DNA from: G963704535 sp963704535
Lineage (GTDB): Bacteria; Chloroflexota; Chloroflexia; Chloroflexales; Roseiflexaceae
Length of the DNA: 64,000 bases
NCBI GenBank assembly: GCA_963704535.1
Contig: OY969916.1
Span: forward strand, 5,084,001-5,148,000
Direction of reading: 5' to 3'
Part shown: positions 25,301 to 33,099 of the stretch, piece by piece
Layout: every line of letters begins with the position of its first letter
How positions within the stretch are numbered: position 1 is the stretch's first letter
The notes under the pieces: generated by a model
The model's database searches: none
The model's input: the letters and a program-made list of their open reading frames with translations, nothing else
What the model was told of the DNA's origin: nothing
Made by a program: the position numbers and the translations under genes

Positions 25301-25492
25301 GCGCAGGACCACGGGACCGCCACCTGGCAGGAGGGTGAGCTGGCCGAGCAGTCGTTCGCGCTGGCGCTGCCGGCAGCCGCGCCCGGCGCGGCGGCGCTGA
25401 CCGTCGAACTGATCGCGCCCGATGGGCAGGTGCGGCCCTACGCCGGCCAGGCAGGGCCACTGAAGCTGCTTGACGTTGAGATCACTCGCTGA
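22338..25492 (+). CDS. Large polytopic glycosyltransferase-like membrane protein (one frame break)
   Basis: This is about 1,050 residues once a one-base break at about 23117-23130 is bridged (…VAYNNFSTT then MALPLLPAAL). The start is the ATG at 22338. The first about 500 residues hold a dozen hydrophobic helices with an extracellular loop GSNWDAAEFYVPLGRALQLRSQ near the N terminus. That Asp-containing loop and helix pattern resemble GT-C (family 39/DUF2298-type) transferases. The C-terminal about 500 residues are a beta-rich extracytoplasmic region. Two heptamer-repeat insertions are carried in frame, at 22610-22683 (RTKNQEPRTKNQEP...) and 23308-23412 (PTTDHRPPTT...QFSILNSQF). Both lie in loops. 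The acceptor is unknown. Confidence 0.7.
22610..22683. repeat. In-frame heptamer array (AACCAAG, then CTCCATC) inside a gene
   Basis: Five or six AACCAAG copies are translated as repeating RTKNQEP, and short CTCCATC copies follow. They fall in a hydrophilic loop between two membrane helices of the glycosyltransferase-like protein. Confidence 0.8.
23308..23412. repeat. In-frame heptamer arrays (CGACCAC and TCAATTC) inside a gene
   Basis: CGACCAC/CGACGAC copies at 23308-23342 and TCAATTC copies at about 23380-23410 flank a 35-bp GC-rich piece. They encode a polar loop of about 35 residues between two membrane helices. Confidence 0.8.
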
Positions 25493-25546
25493 GAGACTGT
25501 TTGAAAAGGGGAGTTTGAGGGGGCCTCCCCCAGAGAATCCCCTTAC
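25491..25546. repeat. Left part of a MITE directly at a stop codon
   Basis: The end GAGACTGTTTGAAAAGG starts right after TGA, and that TGA is both the TNA target and the stop codon of the preceding gene. The hairpin core follows, but the right end is lost. Confidence 0.7.
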
Positions 25547-25561
25547 ACGCAACACGGACAA

Positions 25562-26905
25562 ATGCCAATGATCGAGTGCATTCCCAACTTCAGCGAGGGC
25601 CGCCGCCGGCAGGTGATCGACGCGATCGCCGAGGTGATCGCCGCCGTCCCAGGGGCGACCGTGCTCGACATCCACACCGACGCCGACCACAACCGCAGCG
25701 TGATCACCTTCGCTGGAGAACCCGCGCCGGTCGCCGAAGCGGCGTTCCAGGCGGTGCGCCAGGCGGCCCGGTTGATCGACATGACCCAACACCAGGGCCA
25801 GCACCCGCGTGTCGGCGCGACCGACGTACTGCCGTTCGTCCCGCTGCGCGGCGCCACATTGGAGCAGTGCGTCACGATCGCACAGGCGGTGGGGCGGCGG
25901 ATCGGCGAGGAGCTTGGCATCCCAGTGTACCTCTACGAGGCGGCGGCAGCGCGGCCCGACCGGCGCGCCCTGCCGAGCCTGCGCCGGGGCGAGTACGAAG
26001 GGCTGCGCGAGGCGATCGAGCGCGACCCCGAGCGGGCGCCCGACTTCGGCCCGGCCAGGCTCGGCCCGGCTGGCGCCACGATCGTCGGCGCGCGCCCGCC
26101 ACTGATCGCCTACAATATCTACCTGAACACCGCCGACGTCAGCATCGCCAAGCGTGTAGCGCGGGCGGTGCGCGGGTCGTCGGGCGGGCTGCGCGGCGTG
26201 CGGGCGCTGGGATTGCTGGTCAACGGGCGCGCGCAGGTCTCGATGAACCTGATCGACTACCGGACCACGCCGGTCCAGCGGGCTTTCGACATGGTCGCGC
26301 GCGAGGCGGCGGCCTACGGCGCGGCGATCGTCGAGAGCGAGCTGGTGGGGCTGATCCCCGAAGACGCACTGCTCGACGCGGCGCGCTTCGCCCTGCGGCT
26401 GCACGGGATGCGCGCCGACCAGGTGCTGGAGCGGCGGCTGGCGCAATTGACCACCGACACACAAAAGGAGCAGATCATGGACACGAGCTGGAAGCTGACG
26501 GTTGAGGCACTGGGCACGGCGGCGTGCGAGCTGGCCGATAACGGCGCCGGCGCGGCGCCACCCCAGATCATGCTGCACGCGCTGGGGCGCGAGTTATTGG
26601 CGCTGGCCGGGCGCGATCAGGATGGAGCAAGCGCGCGGGTGGCGGCTAGAACGCTGTTGCTGCTTGCCGAGCGGGCCGTCAAGGTGTCCGAGCTAGCGGT
26701 GAGCATTGGGGCAGCCGGCGGCGCGCGCTCCAACCCGGCGCTGGCCGGCGCCGTCCACCTGGCCCAGGCCGTGGCCACCAGCGCGCGCCTGCGGGCGCTG
26801 CCGCTCGTGGCGCAGCTCCCCGACGAGGAGTTGCGCGCCAACTTCGAGCAGGAGTTCGCGGCGCATGCGCGGCAGGCCGGGGAGTTGGCCGGCAGGGCGG
26901 AATGA
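25562..26905 (+). CDS. Glutamate formimidoyltransferase with a shortened cyclodeaminase-like tail
   Basis: The 447-residue protein starts at 25562 (ATG at 25568 is an alternative; no good ribosome site). Residues 1-300 are a formimidoyltransferase: IECIPNFSEGR, DADHNRSVITFAG with the catalytic His region, QHPRVGATDVLPFVPL and ARPPLIAYNIYLNT. It would move a formimino group between formiminoglutamate and tetrahydrofolate in histidine breakdown. Residues about 305-447 match only the later part of cyclodeaminase domains (ERAVKVSELAVSIGA...NPALAGAVHLAQAV). The N-terminal glycine-rich GGGS-type segment of that domain is absent, so the second activity is doubtful. No other histidine catabolism genes are near. 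Confidence 0.85.
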   Translation: MPMIECIPNFSEGRRRQVIDAIAEVIAAVPGATVLDIHTDADHNRSVITFAGEPAPVAEAAFQAVRQAARLIDMTQHQGQHPRVGATDVLPFVPLRGATLEQCVTIAQAVGRRIGEELGIPVYLYEAAAARPDRRALPSLRRGEYEGLREAIERDPERAPDFGPARLGPAGATIVGARPPLIAYNIYLNTADVSIAKRVARAVRGSSGGLRGVRALGLLVNGRAQVSMNLIDYRTTPVQRAFDMVAREAAAYGAAIVESELVGLIPEDALLDAARFALRLHGMRADQVLERRLAQLTTDTQKEQIMDTSWKLTVEALGTAACELADNGAGAAPPQIMLHALGRELLALAGRDQDGASARVAARTLLLLAERAVKVSELAVSIGAAGGARSNPALAGAVHLAQAVATSARLRALPLVAQLPDEELRANFEQEFAAHARQAGELAGRAE

Positions 26906-26946
26906 TCGTCAGAGAGTCATTGCCAGGAGTGAGGGGAGCGGGGACT

Positions 26947-27312
26947 TCACCCCTGTAGCGCATCACGCACCTGGCGCACCGCTGTCAGGAGCAGGTCGGG
27001 CGGCTCGCCGATCAGCACGAAGGCGCAGGCGCCGGCGTGCAGGGCGGGCGGCTTCAGGGCCGGGTCGCAACTCAGCACGAGAAACCGGAGCCGGCTGTCG
27101 CGCGCGTGCGCCGCCGCCAGCGCCGCCTCGGCCGGGCGGCCGGGCAGGTCCCACTCGAACACAATCAGGTCAGGCTGCGCGGTCTGGGCCAACGCCAACA
27201 TGCCTTCCATCTCGCTCGCGGTGCCCACCACAGTCACGCCCGGCTCCTCGCTCAATAGCACCTCCAAAGCGAGGCGGGCATGCCCATAACGCACGGCGAG
27301 CACAATCTTCAC
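26947..27312 (-). CDS. Stand-alone degenerate receiver domain
   Basis: The 121-residue protein has a receiver (CheY-like) layout: VLAVRYGHARLALEVLLSEEPGVTVVGTA, then DLIVFEWDLPGRP, then LRFLVLSCDP, then AGACAFVLIGE. The phosphoacceptor position aligned with the D of LLDLxLPG is Glu (FEWDLPG), and the conserved Lys near the end is Ile. The acidic pair after the first strand is also missing (AVRYG). It therefore cannot be a normal phospho-receiver; it may be a constitutively 'on' or protein-binding form. It has no output domain. A good inverted repeat lies upstream at 27403-27448. Confidence 0.7.
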   Translation of the reverse strand: MKIVLAVRYGHARLALEVLLSEEPGVTVVGTASEMEGMLALAQTAQPDLIVFEWDLPGRPAEAALAAAHARDSRLRFLVLSCDPALKPPALHAGACAFVLIGEPPDLLLTAVRQVRDALQG

Positions 27313-27402
27313 ATCTTCGACCTACCATTACGGGGAGAATGACACATAGACCAACGATACGCGCGATCGGCTCGGCGCGCAATTACCACATGATATATCT
27401 TT

Positions 27403-27448
27403 GACCTGGATCATGATCATATATCGACCACTGATCATGATCTAGGTC
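27403..27448. promoter_or_regulatory. 17-bp inverted repeat, candidate operator
   Basis: GACCTGGATCATGATCA at 27403-27419 is matched in inverted orientation at 27432-27448 with one mismatch and a 12-bp spacer. It lies about 90 bp upstream of the receiver gene start and also downstream of the MFS stop. No T run follows, so an operator is likelier than a terminator. Confidence 0.45.
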
Positions 27449-27452
27449 GCCA

Positions 27453-27516
27453 GGATGGAAAGGGGGAGTTTGAGGGGGCTGCCCCCTCAAACTCCCCCTT
27501 TCCAGACAGCCCTTTA
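27453..27516. repeat. MITE-like hairpin without clear ends
   Basis: GGAAAGGGGGAGTTTGAGGG and its perfect inverted partner meet at a CTGC centre. The outer right part CAGACAGCCCTTTAG is a diverged end. Confidence 0.65.
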
Positions 27517-27533
27517 GAGCCGAGCGGCTTTTA

Positions 27534-28817
27534 TTACCCCGATACAGCGGCTGGCTCCAGCTCCTGCGCGGCTGTCCCAGCCTCGGGCAGGTAGCGCTCG
27601 GCGCGGCCCAGCGCCGTGAACGAGAAAGCCAGCGGGATGAGGAAGATCAGCACCCCGATCGCCCCGTAGATCAGCGCCACATTCTGGGTCCACTCGATCA
27701 GCAGGCCCCCGAGGATGGTGCCGAGCGGGATGGCCGACCAAGCCAGGACGCCGGCGATGCTCATCACCCGGCCCAGCAGGTGATTGGGGACGATCGCCTG
27801 ACGCAGGCTGCCGGTGTTGATGTTGAACAGGATGCCCAGCCCGGACCAGAACATCCAGAGCGGCAGCGCGGCCCAGTAGGATTGGGTCAGCGCCAGCAGC
27901 ACGGTCAGCAGGCCCTGGAGCATCAGTGCGCCCAGCGCGACCTTGCTGAACGACCAGCGCTTGCGTAGCGGCCCCGCCGCCAGCGAGAGCAAGACCACGC
28001 CCAGGCTGCCGGCCGCGTACAGGAAGCTGACCTGGGTGTCGCCGGCGCCGAGCCGCTCCTGGGCGAACAGCACCAGTTGGGCGGCGGTGGTGGTGCCCAC
28101 AAAGTTGACCAGCGCCATCATCGCTGAGATATTTCGCAGCACCGGGTGCCCCAGCACATAGCGCAGCCCTTCGGCGATATCCTGGCGGATGCTGGTCGGC
28201 GCCCGCTCGGCGTGCGGGCCGGCGTTGAAGCTGCGCTTGATCAGCGCCAGCGACAGCGCCGAGAGCAGGAAGGAAAGCGAGTCGAACAGCAGCAGCCAGT
28301 GCAGCGGCATCACCGCGACCAGCATGCCGGCCAGCAGCGGGCCGAGGATCGTGGCCGCGTGGTAGCTGGCCTGGATGCGCCCATTGGCCGTCACCAGGTC
28401 ATCCTGCGGCACCAGGCTGGGGATGGCGGCGAACTCGGCCGACTGAAAGGCGATCCCCAGCGTCGCGATCGTGAAGCTGACGGCGTAGATCCACCAGACC
28501 GAGAGCATGTCCATGCTGGCGACGAGCGGGATCGAGGCCAATACCAGCGCGATGGCGATATCGACGGCGATCATCAGGCGCTTGCGCTGAACCCGGTCGA
28601 CCCAGGCGCCGATCACCAGCCCGAAGAGTAGGTACGGGAGCATGCTGGCGGCCATGGAGAAGGCCAGGTTGAGCGCCGAGCCGGTGAGCTTATAGATCAG
28701 CAGCGGCAGCGCAAAGGCGGTGAACGACGACCCCAGGTTGGAGATCGTCTGGCCGGCCCAGAACTTCCAGAAATCGCCGCTGAGACGCGGACCTGCATCT
28801 GTGGCGGGAGCTGACAT
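27534..28817 (-). CDS. MFS transporter (macrolide/drug-efflux MFS_3 type)
   Basis: The 427-residue protein has 12 predicted membrane helices. It opens SGDFWKFWAGQTISNLGSSFTAFALPLLIYKLTGSALNLAF, typical of the MFS_3/MefA-like group, and has the loop GAWVDRVQRKRLMIAVD (variant of the GxxxDRxGRR motif) after helix 2. AAGGAGG lies five bases before the ATG. It is the second gene of an operon with the ArsR-type regulator 18 bp upstream, so export of the ligand sensed by that regulator is the natural reading. The substrate is unknown. Confidence 0.88.
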   Translation of the reverse strand: MSAPATDAGPRLSGDFWKFWAGQTISNLGSSFTAFALPLLIYKLTGSALNLAFSMAASMLPYLLFGLVIGAWVDRVQRKRLMIAVDIAIALVLASIPLVASMDMLSVWWIYAVSFTIATLGIAFQSAEFAAIPSLVPQDDLVTANGRIQASYHAATILGPLLAGMLVAVMPLHWLLLFDSLSFLLSALSLALIKRSFNAGPHAERAPTSIRQDIAEGLRYVLGHPVLRNISAMMALVNFVGTTTAAQLVLFAQERLGAGDTQVSFLYAAGSLGVVLLSLAAGPLRKRWSFSKVALGALMLQGLLTVLLALTQSYWAALPLWMFWSGLGILFNINTGSLRQAIVPNHLLGRVMSIAGVLAWSAIPLGTILGGLLIEWTQNVALIYGAIGVLIFLIPLAFSFTALGRAERYLPEAGTAAQELEPAAVSG

Positions 28818-28835
28818 AAGGGCCTCCTTGATGTG

Positions 28836-29495
28836 TTAGGGCTGTGTGGGAGAATCAGTCGTGCGCGCGGAACGTGCCGGGTGCCGCTGAACCGGGAAGA
28901 GCGTCACAAACAAGCGGTACGCCTGGGCATCCGCGTAGGTGGAGTCAAGCTCCAGGGCGTTAAATTCATCCAGCAGGTTCTTCAGGCGGGTGTAGAATTC
29001 CTCGGCCTGCGCGGGCGGCATGCGGTTCATATTCCAGCTTAATAGCGCGTTGCGGATGAGCGGCGCATCCTCGGACCTGTCGGCGATGCCGGCTTGGATG
29101 CTGTGCTCAAGCTGAAGCTTGGTGGTGTCAAACATCATCTCGATGCCGGCACCCAGCGCTCCGCCCCCCGTCGCTGTGGTATCGACAAACAGCGCGTTGT
29201 CGAAGAGGAACAGGTAGGCGCAGGCGCGGTACTGTTTCTCGATGATGCCGGACACAATGCGCGTGCTCACCACCCAAATCAGCCCGTGCTGCTCCATCAT
29301 GTTGATGTGGTAGTACAGTTTCTTCGGCGAGGTGTTCAGCCTGGCGGCGAGCTGCTTGACGGTCAATGGCTCACCACGCAGCAGGTCCACGATGCGCGCG
29401 CGCAGCGGGTCGGAGAGGACTTTGATCGTCTCCAGCCTGGTGATGACTAGGTTCTCAGCCGGCTCGAAGTGCTCTGGTTGATTTTCGTTCGCCAT
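28836..29495 (-). CDS. ArsR/HTH_20-type transcriptional regulator
   Basis: The 219-residue protein is started at the ATG at 29495 (MANENQPEHFEP). An in-frame upstream start would lie beyond the operator. The winged helix spans about 20-100: ETIKVLSDPLRARIVDLLRGEPLTVKQLAARLNTSPKKLYYHINMMEQHGLI. The C-terminal half is an effector or dimerisation region (YRACAYLFLFDNALF...). It lies 18 bp upstream of the MFS gene on the same strand. A perfect 32-bp palindrome sits ten bases before its start, overlapping the promoter, so autorepression of the whole operon is likely. Confidence 0.85.
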   Translation of the reverse strand: MANENQPEHFEPAENLVITRLETIKVLSDPLRARIVDLLRGEPLTVKQLAARLNTSPKKLYYHINMMEQHGLIWVVSTRIVSGIIEKQYRACAYLFLFDNALFVDTTATGGGALGAGIEMMFDTTKLQLEHSIQAGIADRSEDAPLIRNALLSWNMNRMPPAQAEEFYTRLKNLLDEFNALELDSTYADAQAYRLFVTLFPVQRHPARSARTTDSPTQP

Positions 29496-29504
29496 CTTAT
29501 TTCC

Positions 29505-29564
29505 TACAACCATCCAAAATATTTTGGATGGTTGTATTTTACAGGACAGATTTGGAGAAGTCAA
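29505..29564 (-). promoter_or_regulatory. Promoter and perfect 32-bp operator of the regulator/exporter operon
   Basis: On the minus strand the -35 TTGACT (29564-29559) and -10 TAAAAT (29541-29536) have a 17-bp spacer. Immediately downstream, 29505-29536 is a perfect palindrome with 16-bp arms (TACAACCATCCAAAAT and its complement). It covers the start-of-transcription region and ends ten bases before the ATG at 29495. The promoter lies in the last codons of and just beyond the upstream gene. Confidence 0.85.
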
Positions 29565-30387
29565 GTGTCACATAGCATTCGCCTTTATACTCCGGCAGCG
29601 TGGTCTTGGCGGCCAGGCCCTGCTCGACCAGGCGATCGAACCCGGCGCGCAGCTCGGCCTCGGCGAGCTTGAGGTGTTTCGCCAGGAGGGCCGGGGCGGC
29701 GTAGACGGCGTGGGGGAGGTAGGCGGTGAGGAGTTGCTCCAGCGCCTCTTCGCGGGTCATGCGCTCGGCCGCCGACAGGTGGTCGGGGTAGCGGATCGCG
29801 ACCAGCGCGTGCCGCATATCGTCGTCGCCGGCGGCGAAGACCTTGGCGAGCAGCAGGCGGGTGTCGAGTTCTTCGACAGCCTTGAGGTAGGCGGCGCGCT
29901 GCGACTTGCCGGTGGGGAAGCCGGCGCGCTTACGCAGCTCGCCGGTGCTCAGCACGCCGCCTGAGTCATCGAGCGCTTGGGCGATTCGGTAGGCATCGGA
30001 CGACAGTATCCCGGCGTCGTACAACTCATCGGGGGTGCGTAGCTCGCCCAGCAGGCGGATCACCGCCGGGAGCAGCGACCAGGCCACCCAGGTGGGCCGG
30101 CGGCGCACGATCGCCGTATAGAACGCGGCCTCCTGGCGACCGAGGTCCCAGCGCCAGCCGTAGACCTCACCGGCGGGGCTATCCCACTCGGACTGCGCCC
30201 GCGCATCCGGGTCGCCGACGTAGGCGTGAAATAGGTTGGGGATCTCCGGCGAGGCCGGGTAGAGCGTGGCGATGCCGACCTGCGCGATCAGTTGGGCGGC
30301 CTCTTCCGGCCCGCCGATGTGGGTCTGCACGGTTTGGTGCCAGCGTTCGAGGCGGCGCTGGCGCGGCGAAAGGGGTGTCACAGTCAT
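29539..30387 (-). CDS. AlkZ-related winged-helix protein
   Basis: The 282-residue protein appears soluble. The stretch YPASPEIPNLFHAYVGDP...WDSPAGEVYGWRWDLGRQEAAFYTAIVRRRPTWVAWSLLPAVIRLLGE is what I recall for AlkZ-related proteins, a relative group of the AlkZ/YcaQ DNA glycosylases. GELRKRAGFP is a winged-helix-like element. The catalytic QΦ(D/Q) motif of true AlkZ enzymes is not obvious. The function is unknown. The regulator/exporter promoter is embedded at its 3' end. Confidence 0.5.
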   Translation of the reverse strand: MTVTPLSPRQRRLERWHQTVQTHIGGPEEAAQLIAQVGIATLYPASPEIPNLFHAYVGDPDARAQSEWDSPAGEVYGWRWDLGRQEAAFYTAIVRRRPTWVAWSLLPAVIRLLGELRTPDELYDAGILSSDAYRIAQALDDSGGVLSTGELRKRAGFPTGKSQRAAYLKAVEELDTRLLLAKVFAAGDDDMRHALVAIRYPDHLSAAERMTREEALEQLLTAYLPHAVYAAPALLAKHLKLAEAELRAGFDRLVEQGLAAKTTLPEYKGECYVTLDFSKSVL

Positions 30388-30555
30388 ATCGATCTATGCT
30401 CTCTAATGCTGTTCCCAAAGAGATGCTTGGCCATCGAACACGGATGCTACTGATGGAGCGGATCTCCACGGATGGTTTCTTCTTCCCGATCCGTACAGAT
30501 CGGTTCGATCCGTCTGATCCGTGTGCTATTCCCTACGTTGTCGTTTGAAAGAGCA

Positions 30556-31011
30556 CTAGCATTGCGCTTTGAGCCGCGGCAGGAAGTAATTCCAGCCATC
30601 CAGGTGGCCGGCGCGGTCCTCCTGGTCGGCGGGCGAGCCGTCATAGGGGCCGTGGGTGAGGGTGAGCTGTGTGCCGCCGGGGAGCGGGTCGAAGGTGATG
30701 GCGACTTCGCGGGCGGGAAGCTCGGCCGGGTCGTGGTCCCACTTCCAGGTGAAGGCCAGGCGCCGGCCAGGCTCGAAGGCGTTGAAGCGGCCGCGCAGGT
30801 GCCAGCCCTGCTGGGGCCAGACAAAATGGTAGGCGCCGCCGATCTGCGGGTCGAGCTGAACCTGCTGCGGCCACCAGCGCTGGAGCAGCTCCGGCATGAC
30901 CCAGTGGTCAAAAAGCGCTTCGGGCGAGATATTCGGAAAATCGCTCTGGATGATCAGCGTGGTGGTGTCCGAGGGGAGCTGCGCGATCGGGCCGCCGGTG
31001 TCCTGGCTCAT
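30556..31011 (-). CDS. SRPBCC (AHSA1-type) ligand-binding protein
   Basis: The 151-residue protein starts at the ATG at 31011 (MSQDTGG). An upstream start would add 27 residues of poor composition. The fold markers of activator-of-Hsp90-homolog-type SRPBCC proteins are in order: LIIQSDFPNISPEALFDHWVMPELLQRWWP, then GGAYHFVWPQQGWHLRGRFNAFEPGRRLAFTWKWD, then VAITFDPLPGGTQLTLTHGPY, and a final GWNYFLPRLKA helix. It probably binds a small hydrophobic ligand; none can be named. Confidence 0.88.
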   Translation of the reverse strand: MSQDTGGPIAQLPSDTTTLIIQSDFPNISPEALFDHWVMPELLQRWWPQQVQLDPQIGGAYHFVWPQQGWHLRGRFNAFEPGRRLAFTWKWDHDPAELPAREVAITFDPLPGGTQLTLTHGPYDGSPADQEDRAGHLDGWNYFLPRLKAQC

Positions 31012-31170
31012 GACTCCGTTCCTATCAAGCCAAATACGGGTGCCCCATATCTTACCATATGCGCGGGCAGCAAAAGCGGCGCTCGGCCCCATTGCGAGCA
31101 GGGCCGGCGCCGCAGAATGTTCGCGGCGTGATACGTGAAATATGATACGGCCTCACGTTTCACGGCAGAT

Positions 31171-31704
31171 CTATTGCGGCTTCACCAGTTTCATGCGCTC
31201 CTCGGGTGTGATCGGCTGGAACTGGTTGTCTTTGTTGAGATAGATGATCGCCTCATTCTTGACATTGACGACCAGGTCCCTGGCGCCGTCGCGATTGATA
31301 TCCTCAAGCTGGAGCAAGACCGGCGTCTTGTCCTCGCCAGCGCCGACGAGGTACGGCCCGTTGAGCGTGCGGGTCTTGCCAGGGTCGCCGCCGGGGATCT
31401 CGACAATCACGACCTGGCGGTTGAGGTTCATCGCGATCAGGTGCGTCGGTGTCCCTTCGCCGTCGTCATGCCCGACCACGGCCTCCATATGGAAGGTGCG
31501 GGTGGAGCCATAGCGCAGATCATCGAGCCGACTGCGGCCCCAGGTCACGACGTTGCCCATAATCGCATAGATCGCGAGGAGTGCCAGCAGCCCGGTGACG
31601 AGATAAGCGAGCGAATGAAACGAAATCGATGGAATGGTTAAGGTTGAGCGAGCTTGTCCCTGAGATCGGACGGTGCTGCGAATTTCCTGGCTACGGATCG
31701 CCAT
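31171..31704 (-). CDS. Membrane-anchored FG-GAP/VCBS-like protein
   Basis: The 177-residue protein starts at the ATG at 31704 after GAGGAGGA. One membrane helix lies near 34-52 (LAYLVTGLLALLAIYAIMG). The outside part carries a DINRDGARDLVVNV segment, the calcium-binding signature of FG-GAP/VCBS repeats, and a preceding HDDGEGTPTHLIAMNLN with a similar shape. A full beta propeller would need more repeats, so it may oligomerise. The promoter upstream carries a motif resembling an SOS box, so DNA damage may control it. Confidence 0.65.
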   Translation of the reverse strand: MAIRSQEIRSTVRSQGQARSTLTIPSISFHSLAYLVTGLLALLAIYAIMGNVVTWGRSRLDDLRYGSTRTFHMEAVVGHDDGEGTPTHLIAMNLNRQVVIVEIPGGDPGKTRTLNGPYLVGAGEDKTPVLLQLEDINRDGARDLVVNVKNEAIIYLNKDNQFQPITPEERMKLVKPQ

Positions 31705-31821
31705 CGCGGGTTCCTCCTCTTCCAAAGCAGCAGATGGGTGAGCAACTATGGTCCCGCCCGACCAAAATCGTGCGGACAAAGCTCGTAATTGAAACGTATG
31801 TTTTACTTATCGGGCCGCCTC

Positions 31822-31850
31822 AGTATATCAGAACAAGTGTTCCGAGTCAA
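31822..31850 (-). promoter_or_regulatory. Promoter with a GAAC-N4-GTTC (SOS-box-like) motif in the spacer
   Basis: On the minus strand, TTGACT (31850-31845) and TATACT (31827-31822) are 17 bp apart. The spacer contains GAACACTTGTTC (GAAC, four bases, GTTC; 31829-31840). It agrees with the CGAACRNRYGTTYC LexA/DinR box of Gram-positive and Chloroflexota type at all positions but the first. It would drive the gene at 31171. Confidence 0.65.
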
Positions 31851-31893
31851 GGGAAATTTTTGCAAAATATTCATCGGTTTTGTAAGTGTTCTG

Positions 31894-31995
31894 CTATACT
31901 TAGAAACTGTTTGAAAGCCCGTATGTCACTCACAATCCGTGGAGGAAAGGGGTCTTGAGGGGGCTGCCCCTTCAAACTCCCCCGTTCTGATTTTG
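31894..31995. repeat. MITE with intact left end
   Basis: TTA then GAAACTGTTTGAAAG marks the left end. A CTTGAGGGGGCTGCCCCTTCAA hairpin follows, and the right end has degenerated to GTTCTGATTTTGG. It lies in the leader of the DUF362 gene. Confidence 0.65.
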
Positions 31996-32008
31996 GAAAG
32001 GTTTTCTG

Positions 32009-33094
32009 ATGACCACCCGCGCCAGGGTCGCGCTCATCCGCACCAGTCCTGCGACCGTGCTCCACGACTATGCGCGGCTCCTGGAGCTGGCCGAGGCCCA
32101 CCGGCATCTGGATCGGTCCGCCGCGACGGTGCTCGACGCGCATGTAAGCCAGCACCTGCCCTTTCCCTCGGCCAACACGACGCCCTGGCAACTCGAAGGG
32201 GCCGCGCAGTGGCTCCGAGCTGCCGGCTATGACGATCTGGTTTGGGTCCAGCCCACCGACGCCAGAGGTGCCGCCCGCCACGGCGAGGATCTCAGCGGCT
32301 ACCAGCCGATCCTGCGCGCCTACGGCATCCCGGCGCGCGACCGCTCCAGCTTCGCGGAGCCGTGCTGGGTGTACCACAAGCCCCAGGTTCCGCTGCTCGC
32401 GCCGGACCAATTCGGGGACGCGGTTCGCCTCCCAGAGTTCTTCCTGGGGAAGAATGTGGTGCATTTGCCCACGCTGAAAACCAGCGCCGACACGCTCATC
32501 GCCGGCGCGGCGAGCAATGCCGCAGGCCGCGTGCGCCTGCGCCGCCACCTTGACCCGGCGCTGCGCCACCAGGTGCTGGTGGACGCGCTGGCCATCCAAC
32601 GCGAGACCGCCGCAGGGGTCTTCGCCCTGATCGACGGAACGACCGCCGGCAATGGACCCTGGCCCCACGCGCTCGCGCCCGAGGTCAAGCACGTCATCCT
32701 GGCCTCGGCCGACCAGGTGGCGATCGACGCCGTGGCCGCAAAGCTGATGGGCTTCGATCCGCTGCGCGACGTGCCCTACATCCGGCTGGCGCACGAGCGC
32801 GGTCTCGGCGTCGGCGATGTGCGCCAGATCGCGCTCGTCGGCGACGCCGACCTGGCCGGCCAGAACTGGCATTTCAAGCTTGCCCTGGACACCCGCCTGG
32901 CGCCCTTGTGGTCGATCCAGCGCCTCCTGGCCCGCACGCCACTACGCGGGGCGCTGGACTTCTGCCTGGAGCGCTACCGCGATGACTATCGCTGGCCAGC
33001 CCGCGACCGCCAGATCTTCGAGAGCTGGCTGCGCTGCACCGGCTGGGGCCAGTTGTTCCAGCGTTATCAGCAGGGCTACCTCGAACGTCGGTAG
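32009..33094 (+). CDS. DUF362 protein lacking the iron-sulfur cluster region
   Basis: The 361-residue protein starts at the ATG at 32009 after GGAAAGG. The DUF362 core is seen in DDLVWVQPTDARG, LPEFFLGKNVVHLPTLKTS, GVFALIDGTTAGNGPWPHALAPEVKHVILASADQVAIDAVAAKLMGFDPLRDVPYIRLAHERGLGVGD. Many family members end in a two-[4Fe-4S] ferredoxin module; none of its CxxCxxC motifs is present here, and only isolated Cys residues occur. The C terminus is instead a charged helical region. The role of the family is not firmly known. Confidence 0.85.
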   Translation: MTTRARVALIRTSPATVLHDYARLLELAEAHRHLDRSAATVLDAHVSQHLPFPSANTTPWQLEGAAQWLRAAGYDDLVWVQPTDARGAARHGEDLSGYQPILRAYGIPARDRSSFAEPCWVYHKPQVPLLAPDQFGDAVRLPEFFLGKNVVHLPTLKTSADTLIAGAASNAAGRVRLRRHLDPALRHQVLVDALAIQRETAAGVFALIDGTTAGNGPWPHALAPEVKHVILASADQVAIDAVAAKLMGFDPLRDVPYIRLAHERGLGVGDVRQIALVGDADLAGQNWHFKLALDTRLAPLWSIQRLLARTPLRGALDFCLERYRDDYRWPARDRQIFESWLRCTGWGQLFQRYQQGYLERR

Positions 33095-33099
33095 AGAAT

